DNA from: Athripsodes cinereus
Taxonomy: Eukaryota > Arthropoda > Insecta > Trichoptera > Leptoceridae
NCBI GenBank assembly: GCA_947579605.1
Contig: OX388317.1
Location: 13,225,384-13,289,383 of the forward strand
Reading direction: 5' to 3'
Length of the DNA stretch: 64,000 nucleotides
Shown here one piece after another: positions 1 to 11,460 of this stretch. Under the pieces are notes generated by a model. It worked only from the letters and a program-made list of their open reading frames with translations. It had not been told where the DNA came from and ran no database searches. Each line of letters opens with the position of its first letter. The first letter of the stretch is position 1. Position numbers and translations under genes: made by a program.

Positions 1-848
1 GAAATGGGCTCATTTCTGTAAGAATAAAAACGAAAAATTTAATTAATTTCCTTAATGAAAAAATAAGTTTTGTTTGTAATTTTAACGCACGAAACTATCA
101 CATAAGGCTTTGAAAAGACAACGTAACATTATTTTGTAGTACTGCGGTGACGTTGCCTTTTCTAGGTCTTTTATGGTAGTTACATGTGATTAATTAACAT
201 ATATCACCTTTTGCATTGGTTAATTGTAGAAATAGCATCGATATAAATAAGTAACTATTGTTTTTTTTTGGATTGGCAGATAAGAAGAATTAATATGTTT
301 TATAAATATCAATTCGATTTAATGACTAATTAAAATGAAGTGTAATTAAGTTAATGCCGATGCAATTATGTAAGTGTTACTGAAGTAGATACTTCCTTTC
401 TAACATCCTAGCTACATAGTATTATTATCTATTTTCCATGATTATCACTCCTATAAGCTGGTACTTTAGAAATGTTCCACAGTTAAAAAAAAACACCAAC
501 ATCAATCGCATCATGGATATCTAGGTCCATGAATCGCGTTTGTCAAATTCGCAATAACAAAATAAATCACAAATAAAATCGCATTTCCGTAATAATATAA
601 TACATAAAGTTTCATAAAATTGTGAAGATCTTTCTATAAAATGTTGTTTAATTAATAATGTGTCATTAAGACCAAGGAACAGAGTTAGTACAATCCAGTT
701 TTTTACATTTACTTATTTCCACCTGTTTTCAGCCAGAGGCTTGTAAAACCCTCCTTAAGGCTTGACATTTCTTTCGAAATGTCACAATGTTTTTCATACT
801 TAGGTATATACATTTTTTTATGTGCCTATTTTCAATAAATGGGCTTAC
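1..848. other. No confident gene; possible end of peroxidase gene
   Basis: AT-rich sequence downstream of the last confirmed exon of the minus-strand peroxidase gene. The upstream exon ends in phase 2 at 849, so at least one more exon must follow. A weak candidate on the minus strand near 700-760 would add about 17 residues and reach a TAA stop, but its acceptor has no good pyrimidine tract. The true last exon could equally lie beyond the window edge. Nothing else is recognisable here. Confidence 0.4.
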
Positions 849-3800
849 CCTGGAATATCTGGCCTCAGGAAGGCATGAGGAGCCTGGAAGTGTAGTTCAA
901 TATGATCACTGTTATCACAGATCAGGCGAGCCATGGATATTTTTTTGATTTCTTGTAGTTTGGCTGTAAAATAAAATTATCAGGAAATATCAAATTGAGG
1001 TGTGCACTATTTCTCTTTTAAGACTTTTTTTATACAATTATTTGTTTTATTAATACCTGGTGTAAAATGTCCAGGGTTGACTTCTGGACTGTGCTCATAG
1101 AAATATCTATCTCCTTTTTTTAGTCTTGAAAATTGATCAGCAATGATTTCTTTGAAAGTGAATCCTACCAGAGAATCATCTGCTGGTGATTCCAGTAGTC
1201 CTCCAATCCACAGATCTATATCGTGAGGTGATGAGTAGACGGAACTAAGGCGCCCTTTGATCTGAAAAACATGATAATATTTTTTTACATTTGTCACCCG
1301 AGAAGTGAAAAGAACAATTGATGGATTAAGAAAAAAAAATGTTATTCTAATTTATTTAACATGTGACGCATTGGTTGAAACCTCAATAATCCGTATATTT
1401 TATTTCATAATCTATAATATTTAAAAATTAAGAACATTGTGGTCTTAGAAATTCTTTGTCTGAACTTGAACAGTGTCTGAACTCTCGCATGTCGGCGAGA
1501 ATGTTAGCTCTTATAATCAAAATATTAATATTTTCAAGTCAAGCATAAGTATTCAATATTAAACGGCCGGTGTGGCGTGGAGGTAGCACTCTTGTCTTTG
1601 AGTCACGTTATCCCGGGCTTGGCTCTTGAGTAATATTCTTAATATCATCACTCTCACAGATGTGAAATTTCCAGTTAAATGTGAACGTTGTATACTTATG
1701 AAGGAACAAGGGAATTCAATATGTAAATTAAAATAAGATATATTTATCTAATAAAACGAATATTTATTATTATTGTTTGATATTACTATTGAGAATGATA
1801 AACGCAGTATAGATCTGATGATGCAAACTCGGAGTCCGCAAAAACGGTCGTGCGTTAGTCATACTGAATAGTTACATTAAACAATAATAATAAATATTCA
1901 TTTTATTAGATAATTTAAAATAAAATGTTAAAAGTAATGCCGATATAATCAATAAGAAATATATTTAAGGAATTTAAGCCTTTTTTTACCAAGGAGCCAA
2001 ATTCTTCAAATTGTTGAATTCTCGGCAGCCCCACAAGTTCTCTATAGTCATTGTAACTGCGTAAACCATGGTCTCTACCTCTTTGGATATTTAATGCAGC
2101 CAAATCTAAGCCATGAGGATTGCCTGCTTTGAACATGTAGCGTGTCAACTAAAGACAAAGATTTAAATTGCAAATAATGTTGGTATATGGAGCAAATATA
2201 ATAAAATATCATCTTTGGATATTACTGATTTTCTAAAGTAGGATCAATGCCAAGTCACTTATTTGTGCTTACCTGAATACTCATTGAAGGATCAGTTTCT
2301 TGCATAGGTTGTGAAGTAAGACCATTTAACATTCTGTCGTAGAACTCTCTAATTCTCATTCTTGACGGATTGAACATTAATTCTGAGATGGATATTATTT
2401 CATCTACTTCTGTTTTCTTAGGTATCCTGAAACATATGTACATACATACATATATATGAAAAGCCACAGCGAATATTATTCATAGTTTAGTAAAATAAAG
2501 TATTTAAAATATGTATTCCACACATGTACTAACCTTAGTTTACCATCAACCGTCGAATGACCAAAACGAAAAGCAGCAACACTGAACTCATTTGTAATTC
2601 CTGGATTTATTCTAGGATTGTAATCTTGGGAGTAACCGAAGTTATTAGGGGAAAGTCCAAAGTTTTCTGCTGTAGTTATACCTGATCAAATCGTGTAATT
2701 GAATACATCAATTTTTACAGCAGTTTACACATTTAAAAATATTATTGAAAACTTGAACAGTATAGGTACAAAAGAATCTTCGGAAAAAAACTAACCAAGA
2801 ACCAAAGGAATCCATTCATTATAGATAATATGCTGAAATTCGGCGATGAGTATCTTTCTTGCTTCCAAAAATAGGAGTTGATCTGACCAGTGAGGGTTTA
2901 GTTTTGTGAGAATGTCGGCAATTCTATTATGTTCTCTTGAAAATACAGTATGTAAAGCAAGCAAAGTAATCATTTGGTTACCGTGGCCATCTCCTACAAA
3001 AAATTATGAAGTCAAATTTTCGTAGCAAATAATATTCTACCTGCGCAGAATCTTAAATGGTTATAGTTGAAAGATAATAACCTGATTTGAAACAAGCTTG
3101 CCCAGGTCCCTTTGCAATACAATCATTTTTATCATCACTCAGTGGACACAGATCTCTCCCGAAATCATTAAACATTTTTAAACGACCTCCAGACCATTCC
3201 CTCAAAGAAGAAAGTGTATCTGAGTGGGATCCATAAAGTTGAGATAGATCCAAAAAATGTGTTACACCATTCATCTGTAAATATAAATGTATAATCTAGA
3301 TACAAATATCCTTATATAATGTAAAGCTTTGGGTTAGTTGGAAGAGATCGCGCCTCTGCAATAAACTCGCCCTTTGTATATTGATTGTATCTAACTTGAA
3401 TGTTTACCTTTTATGTAATTGTTTGTAATCAATGTACATTGAAGAATGAATAAAATAAGTAAATAAAATAAGCTTAAATTTAATTTACAAAATGATTCAC
3501 CTGTCTTGCAAATCCTATAGAGCAATCATGGTTGGGGGCTAACTGTGTTCTTACGAAGTTCATACATTGTTGACCATATAATTTGTAGAATTTATCATTC
3601 GGAGAAATATGGATGGGAAAACATCCAAAATGTTGTAGTTTTTGTGGTAAAGGTGACTTTCCATTCCTAGAGCAACAAGATATGGCGCTACCATTGTCTG
3701 AAAAAAAACGTGTAGGCACTCGTATTATTTATGTTAATAAGCATTATCTTATTACAATTTGTTACCGAAGTGATGGCTAGGTCACGTGGTTTGTACTCTA

Positions 3801-6800
3801 AAAAGCAGACTTAGATAAATACTAGGATCCATGGAGGTTGTTGGAGAGGCCAGTAGTGACCTGAGGTCCTAGAAGCAGCAATGGACAGAAACCTCTGGAA
3901 GAAGTACTTAGGCTAGTAAAATGGACAAGGATAAATGTGAACATCGTTTGAAATTTATCAGAATTATAATTGCATTAGTATCTACTTACTATGCGTTAGT
4001 GTAACGCTAGCTGTAACGTCGTGAGCTATAAACTGACCAAACTGCATAGTTAGAAGGGATGCCCTTGAGTGTGGTCGATCTTTATCTGGTAGAAGTTTGG
4101 AGGATATGTCTCTTGCAGAAGGTAGATCTGAGAAGCCACGAGGCGACCATGTCCCTTTAAAGCAGATTAAATCCAGTTTTTTTTATTATCAAATATGTAG
4201 GTTATTTTCTGATTATCAATTTATGGCTTGAATATAATTGTATTGTTAAAATGACATGATTTATAAAAAATATTTCAAAAAAAGTACCTAAGTGTATTTT
4301 TAGGTATTTTTGATACATTTTAGGTACCTACTTGTTCAAATTTTAATCTATTTGAAATTCCTGATTTCATTTAAAGTTATCAGCAAATGTACACAGTAGG
4401 GCTACTCTTGACACAATCTAAATACAATCTTAATCTAGTCTTGATCTTAATCATACGACGCGCGAAGGGACCATAGTCAAAAATGTCGCGCTACCGCTAC
4501 CGCGATATAGGGGCGCATTTATTTTTGACTATAGTCACTTTGCGCGTCGTAGGATTAAGATCGTATTGAGATTGTGTCAAAAGTAACTGCAAGTTTTCTA
4601 TGAAACATTTTTAATAGCATAGGTAATGTTAAAGATATTTATGATATAAACCATCTTCATAGTCTGGTGGCAAAAGTCTCTCGTATGGTGTTCTGGCAGC
4701 TCCCCAGGTATGGTGGACGGGATTATTACATGAACCATCTAATTTTCTGTAATTGCTATGAATCTGGCTGCAATCTGGAGGTGGAGGACACGGGAAGTCT
4801 AAAAAAAGAAGGAACTATGTAATTAAGTCATTTTAATTAAGTATTAAAGTCATTTTAATTATTTTTAACATTTAACTAACAAAGGTGATGGTTAACTGTT
4901 ATTTAAGTATATCAAATTGTGATTACTCAAACATTATTATTAAAGTATTAAAGGGCCACATTTACAAAAAAATACATTTTAACGCTATTTGATTTTTCAA
5001 ATGATTCCTGGGATATTAAGTTCAGAATTAAATTAATTATTTAAATCATTCAGAAAATGGAGATTTAGCTCTTCTTTATGTTTAGAAGAGATACATACAT
5101 ACATTTAGTAATGATATAAGATGAAAGAGAATGATTCTTTATATTTACCATCGCCAACAGCGTTTATGTGATGTATGCCAAGGAATACATCTTCATTTGG
5201 AATTGCTTGCCTTTCCTTCAGGGCTTGCATGGTAAATAGATTTTGTAAAGCAACTTGATTAACTTCAAAAGCATCGCGGAAATTTATGGTCCGTTGTGAC
5301 TAGAAAAATACAATATATTTTTTTAAGATTTAGATTTAGATTACGAGTAAGAACATTTTTATGGATTTGGAAGAACATTTTGATATAGTATAGAAGTAGC
5401 AGTACGGGTTTTCGCCAATCAGGTTATTAGAGCCAGTTACATTTTTTTTTGTACATACCTCTTAAATAATAATTGTACCTACAGCTCTGGTGCATTGATA
5501 GTTGAATTGAGAGAGTGAAATGTCATGTGAAATGCAAAATTTTAATTTTATTTTTATTTGTCTGTATGTGTCTAGCTTATTGTATAGCATACCTGAAAAT
5601 GACCAAATGACGGGTCGAACCTTGGCAGAACAATCTGATCTTCATTACTTATTAGAATTTCATTCTCTCTTTCCATTAATCTCATTAGCTTTCTTCTCCC
5701 CTTTAACTCAGCATCTTTTATAGATTTCTCGTTGAACGGCTTCGATTGTCGAAACATCAAATCTTCATTGGCTAAAATAGAAGTAAAAATACCTATTCAA
5801 ATATATGCTTGATATCAAACTTCAACGACTACATTCGTGTGTAAGTTCTTTCATTTACCTAACTATTTTAATTTTGCAATTATCATGTTAATATTTCAAA
5901 TATATAAACAAAACTAATTGATTAATTAGCGCGTAGCTTAATTTTTTTTTTGCATATATTGAATCAATGAAAAACGTTTGCCATCGATGTTTTATTTGCT
6001 TGTCTTTGTTTTCAATTTGTTTTCTGGAATTTTGATGAAATTTTTGACAACCAATCTTCTGATTCTATGACACTTATAAAACTTTGACAAATATTCAATG
6101 AACTACCTGAATTAAAAACCCTTTCATGAAAATTCGACCAGTGACTTAAGATATGAGGATAAAAATTCAAAGATATCTTGTTTTAAATTATTGTTATAGT
6201 GTCAAGGTGTTTATATGAGAAAACATATTTACTCGTATAGTTTTGTCCAGTACTGCAGCACACTCCTTCCCTCCCATGTTGAAGATGACAGCTGACAAGT
6301 GTACTGTGATCACTCTTGGATCTCACATGAGCTGGACACTGAACCATAGGAACACAGATGGAGCCAGTGCCTGGACATACCGAACAGTCCTTGTCGTCTT
6401 TCAATGTATCCACACTGTTTTTACTTTTTTTTAAATCTAAAAAAATAAACTGGATTTATTTGTGCATAAATGAGTGGGTAAATTAGGAAGATACTTTTGT
6501 AAATATTATCCGAATTAGTTTTAACAATTCGATTTAACAATCAAGTGATAAACTTCTCTGTGCATTGCATTTTATACCTAGATTATAATATTTTGATGAT
6601 TGAAGTTCTAACTTATGTACGGCAAAATAAAATAAATAAATCTATGAAAATTAAACAAGAGAGAACCCAAAGAAATAATTTATGTTTTTGTCAATAATCT
6701 CATAACAAAATACCGAATTTGTAATTTTATAATATTTTAAGGTTATATCATATCATAATTTATTTATTTGAACAATATATGCCATTGCATTTTACAAAAC

Positions 6801-7147
6801 ATGATAAATTAAACAATACTTCTGAGTCTTCAAATATAAAAAAAAAAACAATTGAGGAAAAAACAAAATAGATCATATCAATCAACAAAATAAAACCAAT
6901 ACCAGTTCAATAGAAATAAATTTCAATATTACATCTATAATATGTTGCACAGAACTCTATATAAATTGAACTTACCAACAATCTTATCATTATGACTTAA
7001 GAGACCTTTAGAAGATTCCAGAATCTTATTGATAGTCTCTTCATGTTCTAGGTGTGAGGCAGCTCTTTTATATCTCACCAGACCAATTACAACTTGGTAA
7101 CAGAATAGTGCGACAAGTATCAATAAACTTTTTTTTACAAAATTCAT
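849..7147 (-). CDS. Heme peroxidase, chorion peroxidase/peroxinectin-like (14 exons, C-terminus incomplete)
   Basis: Coding exons in transcript order: 6976-7147, 6233-6436, 5593-5771, 5149-5299, 4652-4798, 3990-4154, 3501-3697, 3082-3274, 2796-2993, 2534-2681, 2273-2426, 1990-2148, 1057-1261, 849-963. All junctions are GT/AG and phases agree, giving about 795 residues before the unresolved end. Residues 1-22 form a hydrophobic signal peptide or anchor. Residues 75-118 are a Cys-rich clip-like module ending in GVCC. The peroxidase domain follows, with distal His329 in QFGQFIAHD, catalytic Arg489 in SREHNRIA, proximal heme His577 in AFRFGHS and Asn656 in [11 protein letters not shown], so all key residues of the animal peroxidase family are present. 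The family oxidises substrates with hydrogen peroxide outside the cell (eggshell cross-linking, cuticle or immunity); the exact role is inferred only. An acceptor at 7158 just before the ATG implies a noncoding first exon upstream, perhaps with its donor near 8273. Confidence 0.9.
1565..1640 (+). repeat. Possible tRNA-derived SINE head fragment
   Basis: A GC-richer patch in the intron between peroxidase exons 12 and 13. It has an A-box-like stretch (GGCGTGGAGGTAGCAC) resembling the head of the SINE at 36.1 kb, but no clear B box or tail. Probably an old fragment. Confidence 0.3.
1812..1915. repeat. Interspersed repeat X, copy 1
   Basis: About 100 bp sharing strong similarity, in the same orientation, with 24203-24305, including the core AACTCGGAGTCCGC and GGTCGTGCGTTAGTC. 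It lies in a peroxidase intron. No coding potential or termini are evident; it may be the 3' part of a retroelement. Confidence 0.6.
3836..3935 (+). pseudogene. Non-LTR retrotransposon ORF tail, decayed
   Basis: This stretch in a peroxidase intron resembles the better preserved tail at 38810-38971: the shared segment would encode VLEAAVDRDLWRRYLG, but stops interrupt it here (TAG within the matching part). It is a small relic of a reverse transcriptase C-terminus, antisense to the host gene. Confidence 0.55.
4400..4590. mobile_element. MITE family B, copy 1
   Basis: About 190 bp with long imperfect inverted repeats: the left arm has CTTGACACAATCT and CATACGACGCGCGAAGGGAC, and the right arm carries their reverse complements. 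It is related to 10431-10620. There is no coding capacity, as expected for a non-autonomous foldback/MITE element. It lies in a peroxidase intron. Target duplication is unclear. Confidence 0.7.
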
Positions 7148-7471
7148 CTTAAAAATCTGAAATTACAGCAATAGCACATCATAAATAATGAGAACATAAG
7201 TATAATTCAATTGTCAGCATTTTTAATATGCTTAGGAAAACTTTATACAATTAGGCATTTAACTGTATACATAGTTGGTAAATTTTAATGGTTTTTGATC
7301 TACATAATATTGTTATTTATTGTCATATAAGTAAGTACTACGAGTATACAACCATTTGATTCCAAAATATTTTTTAAATAAAGAAATAAATTTGTCCAAA
7401 ACATAATGTACAAGAACTATTGAATAGAATATAATGCATGTATCTAATAACTATATAGTATTGTTGACTAT

Positions 7472-7589
7472 TGGCCGGTTTCAATAATCTATCTATCCGC
7501 TACTGTCGATTGAAATCTATTGTGTTCTATATTTTAAATCATACATTTCAATCGACAGTCACGGATAGATAGGTTATTGAAACCGGCCA
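7472..7589. mobile_element. MITE D, 118-bp palindromic element
   Basis: Near-perfect inverted arms of about 45 bp begin TGGCCGGTTTCAATAA and end in the complement TTATTGAAACCGGCCA. TAT flanks both ends (7469-7471 and 7590-7592), a possible 3-bp target duplication. The element is noncoding and directly abuts a retrotransposon ORF fragment. Confidence 0.7.
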
Positions 7590-7996
7590 TATATGGCTGC
7601 GAGTCTTGGCACTTAACCAAGGCTCAAGAGCGGAAGATACTAAGCTTTGAAAACAAGTGTCTTAGAAGGATTTTGGATGTCAGATGGTATGAACATGTTA
7701 CAAATGATGCTGTGCGCCGGCGCACCCAGCAGAGACCTGTAATCTCCGTAATACAAGAGAGACGATGGTCCTGGCTGGGACATGTTTTGAGAATGCCAAA
7801 AAGAGCACTGTTCTTCCGTCCGCAGGGGTTCCGTAGGCCCGGGCGTCCCTCTTTCACAATACACCGTTCCTATGACAACGATATCAGAGCGCAAGGAATG
7901 TCGTGGGAAGAGCAATTGGCACAGAGACGCTCTGAATGGAGGAGGCTGGTTTCTGCCCTGTGCTCCCGAGAGGAGCGTTGAGGGCGATGATGATGA
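7590..7996 (+). pseudogene. 5'-truncated non-LTR retrotransposon ORF tail
   Basis: An uninterrupted frame to the stop at 7981 encodes about 130 residues typical of the C-terminus of an RTE-like endonuclease/reverse transcriptase ORF, with YGCESWHLTK, ENKCLRRILDVRW and WSWLGHVLRMP followed by a basic GRP-rich stretch. The stop is followed by a (GAT)n microsatellite tail (7985-8003), as in target-primed insertions. The reverse transcriptase catalytic part is missing, so it is dead. It lies upstream of the peroxidase gene. Confidence 0.8.
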
Positions 7997-8000
7997 TGAT

Positions 8001-8640
8001 GATTGTTGACTACGGATTTCTCAGTATAGGTAACTTTAAAAATATATGCCTAGTCTATTTCTTTATTATTACGATATTGCCAAACGATTGTTGGAAACAA
8101 TAAACATTTCTTATTTAACGAAAACCAATTGGATATTGTCACTCATAACTGAGAAAGTGCAAAATGTAGTATGATATATTTCAGTTGATAAAAATTTCTT
8201 TTTAAAAAAAAAAAAAATAACCTTAAAGTTTCAATGTTTAAAACAAATATATAATTAAGATTATTCTTACCTAATAACACAGAGTATTATAAAAACATTT
8301 TATCATTCACTAAAATATAAAATAAACTTAAAATCACATCCGCAACGCGTTTCTCGTGTTTTATCAAAGATAGTCTAATTATTAATTTAAAGGCTTGTGA
8401 CAATAAATGTAAAGAAGCAAATTCTATAATTACCTACAGTCAATATAAATAAGATTCATTGATTAAAATATAGAGGCTGTGAACACACCTGACAATTTTT
8501 GCACATTTTCTCATTTCTATACATTATTTGCCAGTCACTACATGTGAATGGTCTTTGTATAAAAACTTCATTTCTTCCGTATCCATTACATTTATATAAT
8601 CCATCACGAATATTCACAGTGTAACATTGTATGAAAAATC
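8001..8640. other. Upstream region of the peroxidase gene
   Basis: AT-rich. A minus-strand donor-like site near 8273 (GTTATTAG followed by GTAAG) could end a noncoding first exon of the peroxidase gene, whose ATG exon begins with an acceptor at 7158. A short Cys-rich minus-strand frame at 8456-8665 is not recognised. Confidence 0.3.
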
Positions 8641-8800
8641 GGATGAAGTGAGAAAGGCGTCCCAATGTTTACGTATTTGCTATAGGCTGGCTTAAGTGAT
8701 CACTTTCGGTGTTCACGTACATTGTGTAAAAATGGTTCTCCATTCGAGAGTCTGATTGATTTTGTCATCTGCGCGTTGTACACAAATCCAATTACAACAT
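8640..8800. repeat. Interspersed repeat Z, copy 1
   Basis: The part GTGAGAAAGGCG to GTACATTGTG matches 38535-38625 in the same orientation, while the adjoining GGTTCTCC...GATTGATTTTGT part matches 38445-38500 in reverse complement. A degenerate third copy lies at 18905-18960. The changed order of the parts suggests a foldback element or rearranged copies. Confidence 0.6.
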
Positions 8801-9019
8801 AAAAATTGTATTTATTCTTAACATAGGCAATAAATTAATATATAAGAAAATTTGTTTGACATTATATATGATAATTTATCGAGAATAATTTTACCAGTCA
8901 ACTGCTCTGAATGGCTTGTTGGCTTAACATTCACCACTGAGACAACAAACATTCAAAATAAATTTTTAAAATTGGAAAATAGTAATCTGTTTCTATTCTC
9001 GAAGATAAAACTTATACTA

Positions 9020-9085
9020 TACTATACAGTCCCTTACATCGTATCCCAAGTAGGGTAGACAGGAGAATGGAACGCCACACAGTTC
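9020..9085 (-). repeat. Non-LTR 3' UTR fragment
   Basis: The reverse complement (TGGCGTTCCATTCTCCTGTC, then TACCCTACTTGGGATACGA) matches the 3' untranslated tails at 44698-44755 and 45455-45515, so this is a third relic of one retrotransposon family. Confidence 0.5.
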
Positions 9086-9569
9086 TATACCTACATACTT
9101 CTTTATCCATTCGTACGATTTCTCATACAAGTACGCCGATTTCTCTTAGTGATTAAACACTACTATGACCATATAAAATTATCATCGGGTAGTCATCAGA
9201 TTAACTGAATGTAATAAATATGCAGGTCATATAAATAAGACATTGAAATAAGTGTTACATCTCATCGCTGTAAATAACTATATAATTCAATTCTCATTTC
9301 AATACAATTGCTAGTAAAGTATTATATCATTATTTAGTTATTTCAATAATTTGAACATAAAGATCAAACACTATTAGGTATATTGTTGTAAACATTAATG
9401 TCTCATGAAATGTAACATTATTTATATTCGTCTTATTTTATGACGGATTTGCATGCGGGACGTAAACACTGATGTCTCTATTAAATAATAAATTATTTAA
9501 GATGACATCAAATAAGTGCATAGTGCAATGCAAAGTATTGGGAAATATCACTAAATATCAGTTAGCTCG

Positions 9570-9862
9570 TTAGCCAATCCAGTTAGCTCTTCTTTGTATA
9601 TAACAACGAGCTAACTGGATTGGCCACAACATCAGGCACCCAGGACTACTCATCGCCATCGCGAAGGGTAAGACCGAGGGGACAAATGGCAGAGGCCGAC
9701 CAAGAGATGCGTATATGGACCAACTGAAGAGGGACATGAACTGTGGCTCATACGTAGAGCTGAAAAGACTGGCTGAGAATAGGGAGGAATGGAGAAGAAA
9801 AACCAAACTCGTTGCAGACCAATCCAATTGATTGTAACTCATTATATATATATCACAAAAAA
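9570..9862 (+). pseudogene. Non-LTR retrotransposon ORF tail with 5' inverted duplication
   Basis: On the plus strand the frame ending at the TGA near 9830 encodes IGHNIRHPGLLIAIAKG, TNGRGRPRDAYMDQLK and NREEWRRKTKLV, the usual reverse transcriptase ORF C-terminus. The first bases (GAGCTAACTGGATTGGCCA) are also present inverted just upstream at about 9574-9590, which suggests twin-priming or inversion on integration. The tail is a TA microsatellite and A-rich run. Confidence 0.75.
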
Positions 9863-11460
9863 AAAACAAAATTATACAGCTTCATAATGAATTAAATTTA
9901 CAACAGAGACATTATATTAATTGTATTCACCAATTAACCTGAAACTTTCTCGGGTGTCATCAAATTATATCAACATATTTCAGAAAAGAGTTTAAAGTAT
10001 AAATTGAATTGTGTTTCTTGTACAAAAGTTGAAAATATCAAACTCCTTCAAATCAGAATGCTTTTGAAGCGACTAAATCCTTCCAATCTCACGACTGGTA
10101 TATTATGTAGTTGTCATAGGATGTGCAGTGTGCACTGTAAAATAAAAATTTCAGCTGATGGGGAACCTAATGGGCAAAAAATATAGTTGTATGTGTATTT
10201 CTATAATATTTAGGTACGGATATTAATATATTCATATTCAAGGGTATCAACTTAAAACGTCAGACACTTTTACGTGATATATGCTTCATATTAAAATATT
10301 TATTTAAATGTTTTAGAGTACCTAGTAATTTTGTGGTTGATGTAAAAACATATTTATCTATGCTTGTTTTGCTATTACTCGTGATTTTTTTTCAATAAAA
10401 TTCTGTCAAAGTAGATACTAAATATAACTGCAGAGCTACTATTGATACAATCTTAATATGATCTTAATCTTGTTTTGATCTTAATCATACAATGCGCGAA
10501 GGGACTATAGTCACAAACATTTGGATACCGATTTCTCGGTGACGGTAGCGCGCTATTTTTGACTATAGTCCCTTCTCGCGTCGTATGTTTAAGAACGTAT
10601 TACGTCAAGAGTAATCCTGCTGTTTTTTAATTATTAATTTAACACGAATTTCTACCAAGTATCGTTGGACGACATTATTATCTATACAACTGGAAGAATT
10701 AAAATCAGGGTAGGTATATTTTTTTATATTCATACTTACACTGCCTTTTAATTACTCAATTGGATTTTCTGGTTATCCCAAATTCACGCGATACTCCCCT
10801 CTGCCGTCACAGTAGCGACATGTCACGTGATATTATTTGTACGATTAAACAAACAATAAATATCAAAATACTTATTGATTTGGCTTCAATTCAAAAAATA
10901 TAAAATAATAACGAGGAAGATTTCAATCAATACAAGGGCATCGTTAGTGTAATTTCAATATTGAATACGTTGATACATTACCATACAAACAAAATAAAAT
11001 TAAATAAAAATATTTGAAGAATCTATTATTTATTTACGAAAATAAAATAAAAACACATTTTGTGATCTTCTCAAATGAAATTAGCTAAGAGAGTTATTAT
11101 TTTAATAAATATTTGTTTATTAAATTTATGGTAACAAATAGTTAACGTCACTTATTAAATTTTGTTGTCTATGGGAAGTTCTTTTTTGTTGTTCGATTGT
11201 TTCATTATTATTTTTAATTGATTGTTTGAGAAATAATATTTTTATATCTGTTTGTTAAAAATAAGTATGTTTTCTTTTATGAACTGTATAACTTCTGTTA
11301 GTGAGGCTCATGTTTATATAATTGCCTTAATAAATATGTGACTGTGGTTTATTAGTGACATTTAAACTCGTGGATCGATAAATTTGATTGATTTTTTTTC
11401 AAGATTTTGGTGATTAATGAAAATATTTAGTGATTTTGTTGTTAACATAGGTCAAATAGA
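9863..11460. other. Intergenic region before first transporter
   Basis: AT-rich sequence between retroelement fragments and the first SV2-like gene. Apart from the MITE at 10431-10620 no gene is seen. The promoter and 5' UTR of the transporter must lie in the right part; no strong TATA or initiator was recognised. Confidence 0.35.
10431..10620. mobile_element. MITE family B, copy 2
   Basis: Second copy of the 190-bp inverted-repeat element at 4400-4590: the same order of blocks, with GATACAATCTTAAT, TCATACAATGCGCGAAGGGAC, TTTTTGACTATAGTCCCTT and a reverse-complement right arm. Divergence between copies is clearly visible, so insertions are old. Confidence 0.7.

Noticed and set aside
8456..8665. 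Cys-rich minus-strand frame near the peroxidase 5' side
   Set aside because: It has several cysteines and a possible donor after KNCQ, but no acceptor, no recognised family and overlap with repeat Z at its start.
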